This document shows, piece by piece, positions 35,307 through 43,399 of a DNA stretch of 57,048 bases. The notes beneath the pieces are model-generated. The model did not search any database. It saw only the letters and a list, made by a program, of their open reading frames with translations, and was not told the origin of the DNA. The stretch comes from Tabrizicola fusiformis. Its GTDB lineage: Bacteria > Pseudomonadota > Alphaproteobacteria > Rhodobacterales > Rhodobacteraceae. Positions within the stretch are counted from its first letter, which is position 1. Each line of letters starts with the position of its first letter. The DNA is taken from positions 1 to 57,048 of the forward strand of contig NZ_JABUHN010000017.1 of NCBI RefSeq assembly GCF_013328815.1, given 5' to 3'. The position numbers and the translations under genes are program-made.

Positions 35307-36257
35307 TCAGCCCCGCCGCCGGGTGACCTGCTGTTCATGGTCCATCCGGGCCTGCAACCGTTCGCATTCGGCCTGAAGGAAGGCGTTGAACTGCCGAACC
35401 GCGGGCGGGCCCTGCCGCTCGGCCATGGTCAGCACACCAAGCTGGCGGTCGGGGTGGTCGATCTTCAGGGGCAGCGTCTCCAGCGGCACGGTGCGGCGCG
35501 ACAGGAAGACCACCGAATAGGGCAGCACCGTCAGCGCATCCGACCCCGCCAGAACCGACTGGATCGAAGCCAGCGTTCCACCCGAGAAATTCACCCGGAA
35601 ATCTTCCTGGCCGATGGATTTCAGCGCGCGTTGCAGATCGCGGTAAAGCGGGCTGTTGGCGGGCGGCGCAATCCAAGCAAAGGGCGCGATGTCGGCCAAG
35701 GTGATGCCCCGCGCCCGGGTCAGGGGGTGGCCAGCCCGGCAGGCAATCACATTGTTGCCCGACAAGAGCGGCGCGAAATCCATGTCCGGCGGCACCTGAC
35801 TGGAATGCAGCGGCAGGATCGCCACATCCAGCCCGCCATTGCGCAGCCCCGCCTCCAGCGTGTCGAGATAGCCATAGGACTGGTCGATCTGCACATCGGC
35901 ATGGCGCGACTGGAATTCGGCAATCATGGTGGCAACGACGCCATCCATGAAGATCGGCGACCCGCCCACCCGCAGCCGCCCGGCCAGCCCCTGACGGAAC
36001 CGACGGACCAGCAGGCTCGCCTCCTGATTGGCCGCACGGATCCGCGCGCCCAGCCGGGCAAGGGTGGCGCCCAGCTCGGTCGGCCGCAGCGGGCGGCGCC
36101 CGGGTTCGAACAGCGGCATCCCGATGCGGTCCTCAAGCAGCGCCATGCTGCGCGAGACGGAGGGCTGCGATTTGCCAAGCGCCTCGGCGCCTTCGGTCAG
36201 ACCGCCCTTCTCGACGATGACCGACAGAATCTCCAGATGTTCGCTGTCCATCTTCAT
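35307..36257 (-). CDS. LysR-family transcriptional regulator
   Basis: A 316-residue LysR protein. KGGLTEGAEALGKSQPSVSRSMALLEDRIGMPLFE is the helix-turn-helix (residues 16-50), followed by a two-lobe effector domain (PIFMDGVVATMIAEFQ, NNVIACRAGHPLTRARG). It is divergent from maleylacetate reductase across a 90-bp gap with a palindrome, so it probably activates that gene and may also control the hydroxyquinol dioxygenase operon converging on it. It is clearly related to the LysR protein at 12945. Confidence 0.88.
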   Translation of the reverse strand: MKMDSEHLEILSVIVEKGGLTEGAEALGKSQPSVSRSMALLEDRIGMPLFEPGRRPLRPTELGATLARLGARIRAANQEASLLVRRFRQGLAGRLRVGGSPIFMDGVVATMIAEFQSRHADVQIDQSYGYLDTLEAGLRNGGLDVAILPLHSSQVPPDMDFAPLLSGNNVIACRAGHPLTRARGITLADIAPFAWIAPPANSPLYRDLQRALKSIGQEDFRVNFSGGTLASIQSVLAGSDALTVLPYSVVFLSRRTVPLETLPLKIDHPDRQLGVLTMAERQGPPAVRQFNAFLQAECERLQARMDHEQQVTRRRG

Positions 36258-36267
36258 AGCGAAAAGC

Positions 36268-36278
36268 GATATAATATC
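36268..36278. promoter_or_regulatory. Palindrome GATATAATATC with embedded -10-like box
   Basis: An exact 11-bp palindrome in the LysR/maleylacetate reductase gap. It contains TATAAT (36270-36275) reading toward the reductase. No good -35 lies 17 bp upstream, as is usual for activator-dependent promoters. It could be a LysR contact site, a -10 element, or both. Confidence 0.4.
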
Positions 36279-36347
36279 CGCCTCATGCGATCAATATTTC
36301 TGTGCGCCCGGTCTAGTGTCAGCCCAGATGACGCAGGGGGGAATCCG

Positions 36348-37418
36348 ATGTCCTTTTTCCGCGAGGAATTCAGCGCGCGCAGCGCACCGGTGCGCGTGCG
36401 CTTTGGTGCCGGAGTGCGCCGGCAGGTTGCCGAAGAGCTTGACCTGCTCGGTGCCCGCCGCGCGCTGATCCTGACCACGCCGCAGCAAGCTGCACTGGCC
36501 GATGAATTTGCCGGCTACTGCGGTGACCATGCCGTGGGTCGCTTTATCGGCGCCACGATGCACACCCCGGTTGATGTGTCGGAAGAGGCCACCGCTCTGG
36601 CGCTGGCGCTGAAGGCGGATTGCATCCTTGCGGTGGGGGGCGGATCGACCACCGGGCTTGGCAAGGCCATCGCGTTGCGCACCGATCTGCCGCAGATCGC
36701 GGTGCCCACCACCTATGCCGGGTCCGAGGCGACGGGCATTCTGGGCCAGACCGAAGGCGGCGTGAAGACCACCCTGACCAGCCCCAAGGTGCAGCCCGAG
36801 GTGATCCTTTATGATGCCGAGCTGGTCGCCTCGTTGCCCGTGGGCATGACGGTGACTTCGGCGCTGAACGCCATGGCCCATGCAGCCGAAGGGCTTTATG
36901 CACGCGACCGCTCGCCCCTGTCGTCGCTGATGGCGGTGGAGGGGCTGCGCGCCTTCCGTGACAGCCTTCCCCGGGTCATTGCGGCCCCGACCGACCCCGC
37001 CGCGCGGGGCGAAACGCTATATGGCGCATGGCTTTGCGGCACGGTGCTGGGGCAGGTGGGCATGGCGCTGCACCACAAGCTTTGCCACACGCTGGGCGGC
37101 AGCTTCGATCTGCCCCATGCCGAGACGCACGCCATCGTGCTGCCCCATGCCATCGCCTTCAACGCCGCCGCTGTGCCGGACCTTCTGGCCCCGGTGGCAG
37201 ACCTGTTCGGCGGCGGCCCCGGCCTTGGCCTGTGGCAATTCGCCAAGGAGTCCGGGGCGCCGATGGCGCTGCGCGATCTGGGCCTGAAAGAGGCCGACCT
37301 TGACCGCGCCGCCGATCTGGCCACCGCCAACCCCTATTGGAACCCGCGCCCGGTGACGCGCGACGGTATCCGCCGCCTGTTGCAGGCGGCATGGGCGGGG
37401 GAAGAACCCGCCATCTGA
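36348..37418 (+). CDS. Maleylacetate reductase
   Basis: A 356-residue iron-type alcohol dehydrogenase family member. VGGGSTTGLGKAIAL binds NAD(P)H, PTTYAGSEAT is the conserved loop, and HHKLCHTLGGSFDLPHAETHAIVLPH supplies the metal or active-site histidines as in TfdF and GraC. NAMAHAAEGLYA is a second conserved block. It reduces maleylacetate to 3-oxoadipate, linking hydroxyquinol cleavage to pcaIJF. The ATG is preceded by GGGGGG; the frame is open far upstream without signals. It is followed by the TfdB-like hydroxylase 55 bases later. Confidence 0.92.
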   Translation: MSFFREEFSARSAPVRVRFGAGVRRQVAEELDLLGARRALILTTPQQAALADEFAGYCGDHAVGRFIGATMHTPVDVSEEATALALALKADCILAVGGGSTTGLGKAIALRTDLPQIAVPTTYAGSEATGILGQTEGGVKTTLTSPKVQPEVILYDAELVASLPVGMTVTSALNAMAHAAEGLYARDRSPLSSLMAVEGLRAFRDSLPRVIAAPTDPAARGETLYGAWLCGTVLGQVGMALHHKLCHTLGGSFDLPHAETHAIVLPHAIAFNAAAVPDLLAPVADLFGGGPGLGLWQFAKESGAPMALRDLGLKEADLDRAADLATANPYWNPRPVTRDGIRRLLQAAWAGEEPAI

Positions 37419-37473
37419 CTTGCCCCGCGGGCAACAGGCCCGCAATCCGGCCGAATATCTGGGAGGAGACTTC

Positions 37474-39231
37474 ATGGCTGACATCACAACCGACGTGCTG
37501 ATCATCGGCACGGGCCCCGCAGGCTCTGCCACCGCGGCGCTGCTTTCGACCTATGGCATCGAGAACATGGCGATCAACCGCTATCGCTGGCTGGCCAATA
37601 CGCCGCGTGCGCACATCACCAACCAGCGCGCGATGGAGGTGCTGCGCGACCTTGGCCGCAATGTCGAGGATGAAGCCTATATGTTCGCCACCCATCAGGA
37701 TCTGATGGGCGAGAACATCTTTTGCGAAAGCCTTGCAGGCGAGGAAATCGGCCGGATGAAGGCATGGGGCAACCATCCCCTGTCGAAGGCCGAACATCTG
37801 ATGTCCTCGCCGACCAAGATGAACGATCTGCCGCAGACCTTCATGGAGCCCTTGCTGTTCAAGACCGCCTGCCAGCGCGGCACGCAGGCGCGCATGTCCA
37901 CCGAATACCTGCGTCATGTGCAGGATGCCGAGGGGGTGACCACAACCTGCCGCGACCGGCTGACGGGCAAGGAACTAACCATCCGCTCGAAATATCTGGT
38001 GGGGGCAGATGGCGGCAAATCGCTGGTGGCCGAACATGCCGGATTGCCATTTGAAGGCAAGATGGGCGTCGGCGGCAGCATGAACATCCTGTTCCGCGCC
38101 GATCTGTCCAAATATGTCGCCCACCGCCCCTCGGTGCTTTACTGGGTGATGCAGCCGGGGGCCGATGTGGGCGGGATCGGCATGGGTCTGGTGCGGATGG
38201 TGCGGCCGTGGAACGAATGGCTGATCGTCTGGGGCTATGACATCAATCAGCCGGAACCCGAGGTGACGCCCGAATTTGCCACCGGCGTTGCGCGCCAACT
38301 GATCGGCGACCCCGAGCTTGAGATCGAGCTTTTGTCGGCCAACACCTGGACCGTGAACAACTTCTACGCCACCCGCACCGCGAATGGCCGGGTCTTCTGC
38401 ATGGGCGATGCGATCCACCGCCATCCGCCGTCGAACGGGCTGGGGTCCAACACCTCGATTCAGGACAGCTTTAACCTCGCATGGAAGCTGGCCATGGTGC
38501 TGAAAGGTCAGGCGGGCGAAAAGCTGCTCGACAGCTATGACGCCGAGCGCGCGCCGGTGGCCAAACAGATCGTGACCCGCGCCAACCAGTCGATTGGCGA
38601 AACCGGCCCGATCTTTGCTGCCCTTGGCATGGGTGAAGGCGTCGATCCGGTGCAGATGCAGAAGAACCTTCAGGCCCGCACCGAAGGCACCCCCGCCGCC
38701 GAGGCGCAGCGCGAGGCGATCCGCAAGGCCATTGCCTTCAAGAAATATGAGTTCGATGCCCATGGCGTCGAGATGAACCAGCGCTACCGCTCGGGCGCGG
38801 TGGTGACCGACGGGCAGATCGAACCGGCGTTCCAACTGGATGCCGACCTGCATTACCAGCCCACCACATGGCCCGGTGCGCGTCTGCCCCATGCCTGGCT
38901 TTACCGCCATGACAACGGCGCCGAGGTTTCGACGCTGGACCTGTGCGGCCATGGCCGCTTTACCCTGCTCACAGGTCTGGGCGGCGAGGCTTGGGTTGCG
39001 GCCGCGCAGAAAGTGGCAGCCGATCTGGGGATTGATCTTGCAACCCATGTGATCGGTCCGCGGCAGACCTATGTGGACCATTCCGGCGAATGGGCACGGG
39101 CATCGGAAATCCGCGACTCGGGTTGCTTGCTGGTGCGGCCCGACCACCATGTCGCATGGCGGGCGACCCGGCTGTCGGACACCCCGGCGCAAGACCTGAC
39201 CCGCGTGCTGCGCCAGATTCTGGCGCGCTGA
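37474..39231 (+). CDS. FAD-dependent phenol-type monooxygenase, TfdB-like
   Basis: A 585-residue group A flavoprotein hydroxylase. The FAD motif IIGTGPAGSATAALL is at residues 9-23, KYLVGADGGKS in the middle, and GDAIHRHPPSNGLGSNTSIQDSFNLAWKL is the second FAD-binding block. A thioredoxin-like C-terminal domain follows (LTGLGGEAWVAAAQ, CLLVRPDHHVAWR). Length and motifs match 2,4-dichlorophenol 6-monooxygenase and resorcinol/phenol hydroxylases. With maleylacetate reductase and hydroxyquinol dioxygenase nearby, ring hydroxylation to hydroxyquinol (or a substituted form) is expected. The ATG follows GGGAGGAGACTTC. Confidence 0.88.
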   Translation: MADITTDVLIIGTGPAGSATAALLSTYGIENMAINRYRWLANTPRAHITNQRAMEVLRDLGRNVEDEAYMFATHQDLMGENIFCESLAGEEIGRMKAWGNHPLSKAEHLMSSPTKMNDLPQTFMEPLLFKTACQRGTQARMSTEYLRHVQDAEGVTTTCRDRLTGKELTIRSKYLVGADGGKSLVAEHAGLPFEGKMGVGGSMNILFRADLSKYVAHRPSVLYWVMQPGADVGGIGMGLVRMVRPWNEWLIVWGYDINQPEPEVTPEFATGVARQLIGDPELEIELLSANTWTVNNFYATRTANGRVFCMGDAIHRHPPSNGLGSNTSIQDSFNLAWKLAMVLKGQAGEKLLDSYDAERAPVAKQIVTRANQSIGETGPIFAALGMGEGVDPVQMQKNLQARTEGTPAAEAQREAIRKAIAFKKYEFDAHGVEMNQRYRSGAVVTDGQIEPAFQLDADLHYQPTTWPGARLPHAWLYRHDNGAEVSTLDLCGHGRFTLLTGLGGEAWVAAAQKVAADLGIDLATHVIGPRQTYVDHSGEWARASEIRDSGCLLVRPDHHVAWRATRLSDTPAQDLTRVLRQILAR

Positions 39232-39246
39232 TCCGCCCCGCAACCG

Positions 39247-39281
39247 AAGGCCCGCGCGCATTGTCGTGCGGGCCTTTGTCT
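39247..39281 (+). terminator. Intrinsic terminator after the TfdB-like gene
   Basis: AAGGCCCGC (39247-39255) pairs with GCGGGCCTT (39268-39276), and the stem extends by three more pairs including one G-T. TTTGTCTTT follows. It lies 16 bases after the hydroxylase stop and closes the catabolic block. Confidence 0.8.
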
Positions 39282-39356
39282 TTGGCGATGGTTGCGCATC
39301 CGGCCCGGCTGGGCAAGACTGGCGCCGGGCGACCCGGGCCAGAGGCGGAGACAATC

Positions 39357-40406
39357 GTGACCATCCTTGCCTTCACCTGCATCCGCAACGAAGGCCCCTT
39401 CCTTCTGGAATGGATCGCCTATCACCGGCTGATCGGCGTCACGGATTTCCTCATCTTCTCGAACGACTGCACCGATGGCAGCGACCGGCTGTTGTCGCAG
39501 CTTGCCCGCAATGGAGTGCTGCGCCACATCCCGCAAGAGATCAGGCCGGGCAAAAGCCCGCAATGGCAGGCCCTGCAACAGGTCGCCAAGGGGGGCGTCA
39601 CGGCGGGCCATGACTGGGCCATGTTCACCGATGTCGATGAGTTTGCGGTGATACATGCCGGGCAGCGCACCCTTGCCGATGCCATCGCCGCCGTGCCGGG
39701 CGATGCCGATGCCATCGCCTTGCCGTGGCGGCTGTTCGGGGCGGCGGGCCGGGCCGAATTTCACGACGCCCCGGTCACCGCGCAATTCACCCGCTCTGCC
39801 CCCGAAAACCTCTATCACCCGATTGCCGGGCGCAACATCAAGACGCTTTACCGCCCCGACCGCTTTCACAAACCCGGGGTTCACCGGCCCAAGCGGATTG
39901 CAGGGGGGGCTTTGCCCAACTGGTATGACGGCGCGGGGCGGCGGCTGCCGGACCGTTTCGCGGCGGCGGATGGCCAGATCGCGCTGCCCGGGCTGGACGT
40001 TGGCCGGGATGTCATCGAGCTGCACCACTATTCCCTGCGCTCTGCCGAAAGCTTTCTGGTCAAGGTCGAACGTGGGCTGGCCAACAGGCGGACCAAGGCC
40101 ATCGACCTTGGCTATTGGGTGGAGCGGAATTTCAACACCGTGGAAAACACCGCCATGGCCGCCTGGGCCGCACCGTTGCAGGCCGAAATCGCCGCGCTGC
40201 GCAGCCTGCCGGGGGTGACGGCCCTGCATGACGACTGCTGCCGCTGGCACAAGGCGCGGGCGGCGGAACTGATGCGCACGGCAGAAGGTTACCGGCTGTT
40301 CTGCCAATGCCTTTATGCCACAGGCTCGTCGGTGCTGCCGGCGGAACAGGCGCTGCACCTTTACGGCGTTTTCGCCGAAATCGCAGCGGCTGATCGGGGC
40401 GGCTGA
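39357..40406 (+). CDS. Glycosyltransferase family 2-like protein
   Basis: A 349-residue protein of the Glyco_tranf_2_4 type. TILAFTCIRNEGPFLLEWIAYHRLIGVTDFLIFSNDCTDGS is the N-terminal donor-binding block, and MFTDVDEF holds the DxD metal motif. HHYSLRSAESFLVKVERG is a typical downstream block. The start is GTG after AGAGGCGGAG; no ATG is suitably placed. It is probably a cytoplasmic enzyme of cell-surface polysaccharide synthesis; sugar and acceptor unknown. It begins after the terminator and is unrelated to the catabolic genes. Confidence 0.8.
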   Translation: MTILAFTCIRNEGPFLLEWIAYHRLIGVTDFLIFSNDCTDGSDRLLSQLARNGVLRHIPQEIRPGKSPQWQALQQVAKGGVTAGHDWAMFTDVDEFAVIHAGQRTLADAIAAVPGDADAIALPWRLFGAAGRAEFHDAPVTAQFTRSAPENLYHPIAGRNIKTLYRPDRFHKPGVHRPKRIAGGALPNWYDGAGRRLPDRFAAADGQIALPGLDVGRDVIELHHYSLRSAESFLVKVERGLANRRTKAIDLGYWVERNFNTVENTAMAAWAAPLQAEIAALRSLPGVTALHDDCCRWHKARAAELMRTAEGYRLFCQCLYATGSSVLPAEQALHLYGVFAEIAAADRGG

Positions 40407-40515
40407 TCACCTGCCGCGGCATCTGGACCATGGAAATCTTTGCTCTATGCTGGCGCCGATTTTCACCCGCCAGATGGCCGCCGTCCCGGTCGCCCGCGGC
40501 AAAGCCGAGCATGAC

Positions 40516-41598
40516 ATGCAGTTCGAGATCACGCCCAACACCGCCCCCCTGCCCGAAGATCAACGGATCGAAGCGTTCAAGGCGCTGGGTTTTGGCACCC
40601 TCTTCACCGATCACATGGCCGTCGTCCGCTGGACCGAAGGGAAAGGCTGGCATTCGGCGCAGATCACCGCCCGCGCCCCCTTTGCGCTGGACCCGGCGGC
40701 GAGCGTTCTGCATTACGCGCAGGAAATCTTTGAAGGGATGAAAGCCTATCGCCATGAGGGTGGCCGCGTCGTCCTGTTCCGCCCCGAGGAAAACGCCCGC
40801 CGCTTCAATGAATCGGCCCGGCGCATGGCGATGCCGCAACTGCCCGAAGAGGTGTTTCTTGAGGCGGTGGACAAGCTGATCGCCCAAGACCTGAAATGGG
40901 TGCCCGAGGGGGAGGGGAGCCTGTATCTGCGCCCCTTCATGTTCGCCTCTGAGGCGTTTCTGGGTGTGCGCCCGGCCAAGGAATATATCTTCTGTGTCAT
41001 CGCCTCGCCGGTCGGCCCCTATTTCAAGGGCGGCGCCAAGGCGGTGACGATCTGGACCTCGCAAGGCTATACCCGCGCGGCGGCGGGCGGCACCGGGGCC
41101 GCGAAATGCGGCGGCAACTATGCGGCCAGCCTGATTGCACAGGCCGAAGCGGCGGCGCATGGCTGTGATCAGGTGGCTTTCCTTGATGCCCGCGAAAACC
41201 GCTGGATCGAAGAGCTGGGCGGCATGAACGTCTTCTTCGTCTTCAAGGACGGCTCGATCATCACCCCGCCGTTGCAGGGCACCATCCTGCCGGGCATCAC
41301 CCGCAAATCGCTGCTGCAACTGGCGCAGGATGCGGGCATCACCATCACCGAACGCCTCTATTCCTTTGACGAATGGAAGGCCGATGCCGCCAGCGGCAAT
41401 CTGGCCGAGGCGTTCGCCTGCGGCACCGCCGCCGTGGTGGCGGGCATCGGCAAGGTCAAGCATACCGGCGGTGAATTCCTGGTGGGCGATGGCCAGACCG
41501 GCCCGGTCACCCTGCGCCTGCGCGAAGCCTTGGTCGGCCTGCAACGCGGCCAGACCAATGACCCCTACGGCTGGGTTCGTCCGGTCGAACTGGCCTGA
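40516..41598 (+). CDS. ilvE: Branched-chain amino acid aminotransferase (class II type)
   Basis: A 360-residue PLP fold-type IV aminotransferase. FTDHMAVVRWTEGKGWHSAQI and VLHYAQEIFEGMKAYR open the enzyme, and AAAKCGGNYAAS-type sequence carries the PLP lysine (GAAKCGGNYAAS). WIEELGGMNVFFVF and TILPGITRKSLLQLA are conserved in this class. It transfers amino groups to and from leucine, isoleucine and valine. The start MQFEITPNTAPLP matches the family; ATGs 42 bases and further upstream are alternatives. Confidence 0.88.
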   Translation: MQFEITPNTAPLPEDQRIEAFKALGFGTLFTDHMAVVRWTEGKGWHSAQITARAPFALDPAASVLHYAQEIFEGMKAYRHEGGRVVLFRPEENARRFNESARRMAMPQLPEEVFLEAVDKLIAQDLKWVPEGEGSLYLRPFMFASEAFLGVRPAKEYIFCVIASPVGPYFKGGAKAVTIWTSQGYTRAAAGGTGAAKCGGNYAASLIAQAEAAAHGCDQVAFLDARENRWIEELGGMNVFFVFKDGSIITPPLQGTILPGITRKSLLQLAQDAGITITERLYSFDEWKADAASGNLAEAFACGTAAVVAGIGKVKHTGGEFLVGDGQTGPVTLRLREALVGLQRGQTNDPYGWVRPVELA

Positions 41599-41618
41599 CC
41601 CCGGGGCAACGGCGGGGT
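41598..41618. terminator. Possible bidirectional terminator
   Basis: ACCCCG (41598-41603) pairs with CGGGGT (41613-41618) across a 9-base loop, between the converging ilvE and hypothetical genes. The short stem and absence of a T run make this weak. Confidence 0.35.
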
Positions 41619-42220
41619 TACGCGCTGTCGCCCTGCCGGTTGCCCGCCGCATCCAGCCACCAGCAAAGCAGCCGGTTCTCGGCACGCAGCCGGTCGCCCT
41701 CGGCGCCATCCGGCGCGGCTTGGGTCCGGTGGCAGGCCATGCCGGCAATCAGAAGCGTGCCGCAGACGCCATGGCCAAGCTGTGCCGTCATCACCTTGTC
41801 GATCAGATAGGGCGAAAGCTCTGCCGGATCGGCGCAGGCCGGGTCGGCGATGATCTGATCCAGCCGCGCCCGCCGGGCGGTTTCCGCGCCCAGCACCCGC
41901 GCCACCTCGGCCCGGAAATCCGGCTCTGTGGCGATATACCTGTCCAAAGCGGGCAAGGGTTTGATCCCGGGTTTCTTCAGCTTGAGATGCCCGCCCAGAT
42001 ACAGCGCCTTCAGCACCCGCGCCCCGATGGGCGATGTCAACGGCACCGGCGCATCGTGAAAGGCATAGTCGCGGTCCTCGGATGTCAGCCGCAGCACCGT
42101 CGGGCGCCCCTCGAACACCGAGCGGCGCAGAATGGTCAGCGCAGCCGTGCGATGCACGTCGGGGATCAGGTCGATCACCGACAGCACCGGCTTCATCCGC
42201 GCCCGGATATCCCAAAGCAT
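41618..42220 (-). CDS. Hypothetical protein (about 200 aa)
   Basis: No family is recognised. From MLWDIRARMKPVLSVIDLIPDVHR the protein is mixed alpha/beta. It contains TAALTILRRSVFEGRPTVLRLTSEDRDYAFHDAPVPLTSPIGARVLKALYLGGHLKLKKPGIKPLP and a C-terminal helix ending CWWLDAAG. It is soluble, with no signal peptide. The start is uncertain: the frame is open to 42352 with other Mets at 42271 and 42352, none with a good ribosome binding site. It is convergent with ilvE and divergent from rsgA. It is probably real because its composition is ordinary and it fills an otherwise empty 740 bp. Confidence 0.55.
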   Translation of the reverse strand: MLWDIRARMKPVLSVIDLIPDVHRTAALTILRRSVFEGRPTVLRLTSEDRDYAFHDAPVPLTSPIGARVLKALYLGGHLKLKKPGIKPLPALDRYIATEPDFRAEVARVLGAETARRARLDQIIADPACADPAELSPYLIDKVMTAQLGHGVCGTLLIAGMACHRTQAAPDGAEGDRLRAENRLLCWWLDAAGNRQGDSA

Positions 42221-42358
42221 GAGGCCGCCCCGTTTTTCCCCGCGCAGGATGCCGCAGGCAGGCCCCGTCATAGCGCCGCCGCCACAGCGCGTCCAGCCGG
42301 GGGCAGTCCCGCAAGGCGGGGCTTGCATTGCCCCGGCCCCGCGCGCATTCAAAGGGGG

Positions 42359-43393
42359 ATGAGCGATACCCCTCTCCCTCCGCCGCTATCGCTGGCCGCG
42401 CTTGGCTGGTCGGATGCCTTTGCGGCGCAGCTTGCCGTCGCCGACAAGGGCCTGATGCCGGCACGCATTGCCACCGTCCATCGGTCGCGGATGACGGCAG
42501 AAACGGTAGACGGCCCCCTGCGCCTGCAACTTACCCCGCAGACCAACACCGCCGATTTCGCGGTGGGCGACTGGGTTCTGGTGGAACCGGAAACCGCCCT
42601 GCTGATCCGCAGGCTGGAGCGCAACACACTGTTGCAGCGGCGGACCGAAGGCGGGCGGGCGCCGCAACTGATCGCCGCGAATGTCGATACGCTGTTCATC
42701 GTTACCTCTTGCAATGACGATCTGAACCCGGCCCGGCTGGAACGCTATCTGGCCTTGGCGAATGAGGCGGGAACCCTGCCGGTGATCGTGCTGACCAAAG
42801 CCGATCAGGTGCCCGACACCGCCCCCTATGCCGCGCAGGTGACCGGATTGCAGCGCGGGTTGCAGGTGGTCGCCCTGAACGCGAAATCACCCGAGGCGGC
42901 AGAGATCCTGGCGCCATGGTGCGGCCCCGGACAGACAGTGGCACTGGTGGGGTCTTCGGGGGTGGGGAAATCCTCGCTCCTCAACACGCTGGCGGCCAAG
43001 GCGCCGGAAGAGGCGCAACTGACCGGCAGCATCCGCGAAAGCGATGCCAAGGGGCGGCATACCACCACCTCGCGCTCGCTGCACGCGATGGCGGGCGGGG
43101 CATGGGTGATCGACACGCCGGGCATCCGCACGCTGCATGTCAGCGACATTTCGGTGGGGCTGGATGTGCTGTTCGCCGAAATCGCCGAGCTTGCGCCCGA
43201 TTGTCGCTTTCGCAACTGCACCCATGCGCATGAGCCGGGCTGCGCGGTGCTGGCCGCAGTGGCGGACGGCAGGCTGGACCCCGCCCGGCTGGACCGCTGG
43301 CGCAAGCTTGCCGATGAAAACCGCGCCAATACGCCGGTCGCCACCGGCCCGCGCGGCAACAAGACGCCGCCCGCCACCGGCAGGCGGCGCTAA
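42359..43393 (+). CDS. rsgA: Ribosome small subunit-dependent GTPase A
   Basis: A 344-residue circularly permuted GTPase. The N-terminal OB-fold (ADFAVGDWVLVEP) is followed by G4 LTKADQVP, then G1 VGSSGVGKSSLLN and G3 DTPGIR, the order that defines RsgA. The C-terminal zinc site is in CRFRNCTHAHEPGC. It acts in late 30S subunit maturation. The start MSDTPLPPP follows AAAGGGGG. It ends 6 bp from the convergent aldehyde dehydrogenase gene. Confidence 0.93.
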   Translation: MSDTPLPPPLSLAALGWSDAFAAQLAVADKGLMPARIATVHRSRMTAETVDGPLRLQLTPQTNTADFAVGDWVLVEPETALLIRRLERNTLLQRRTEGGRAPQLIAANVDTLFIVTSCNDDLNPARLERYLALANEAGTLPVIVLTKADQVPDTAPYAAQVTGLQRGLQVVALNAKSPEAAEILAPWCGPGQTVALVGSSGVGKSSLLNTLAAKAPEEAQLTGSIRESDAKGRHTTTSRSLHAMAGGAWVIDTPGIRTLHVSDISVGLDVLFAEIAELAPDCRFRNCTHAHEPGCAVLAAVADGRLDPARLDRWRKLADENRANTPVATGPRGNKTPPATGRRR

Positions 43394-43399
43394 CCGCGC

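Noticed and set aside
35337-36347. N-terminal extension of maleylacetate reductase
   Set aside because: It lies opposite the LysR gene and has no family similarity. The enzyme begins at MSFFREEF after a GGGGGG site.
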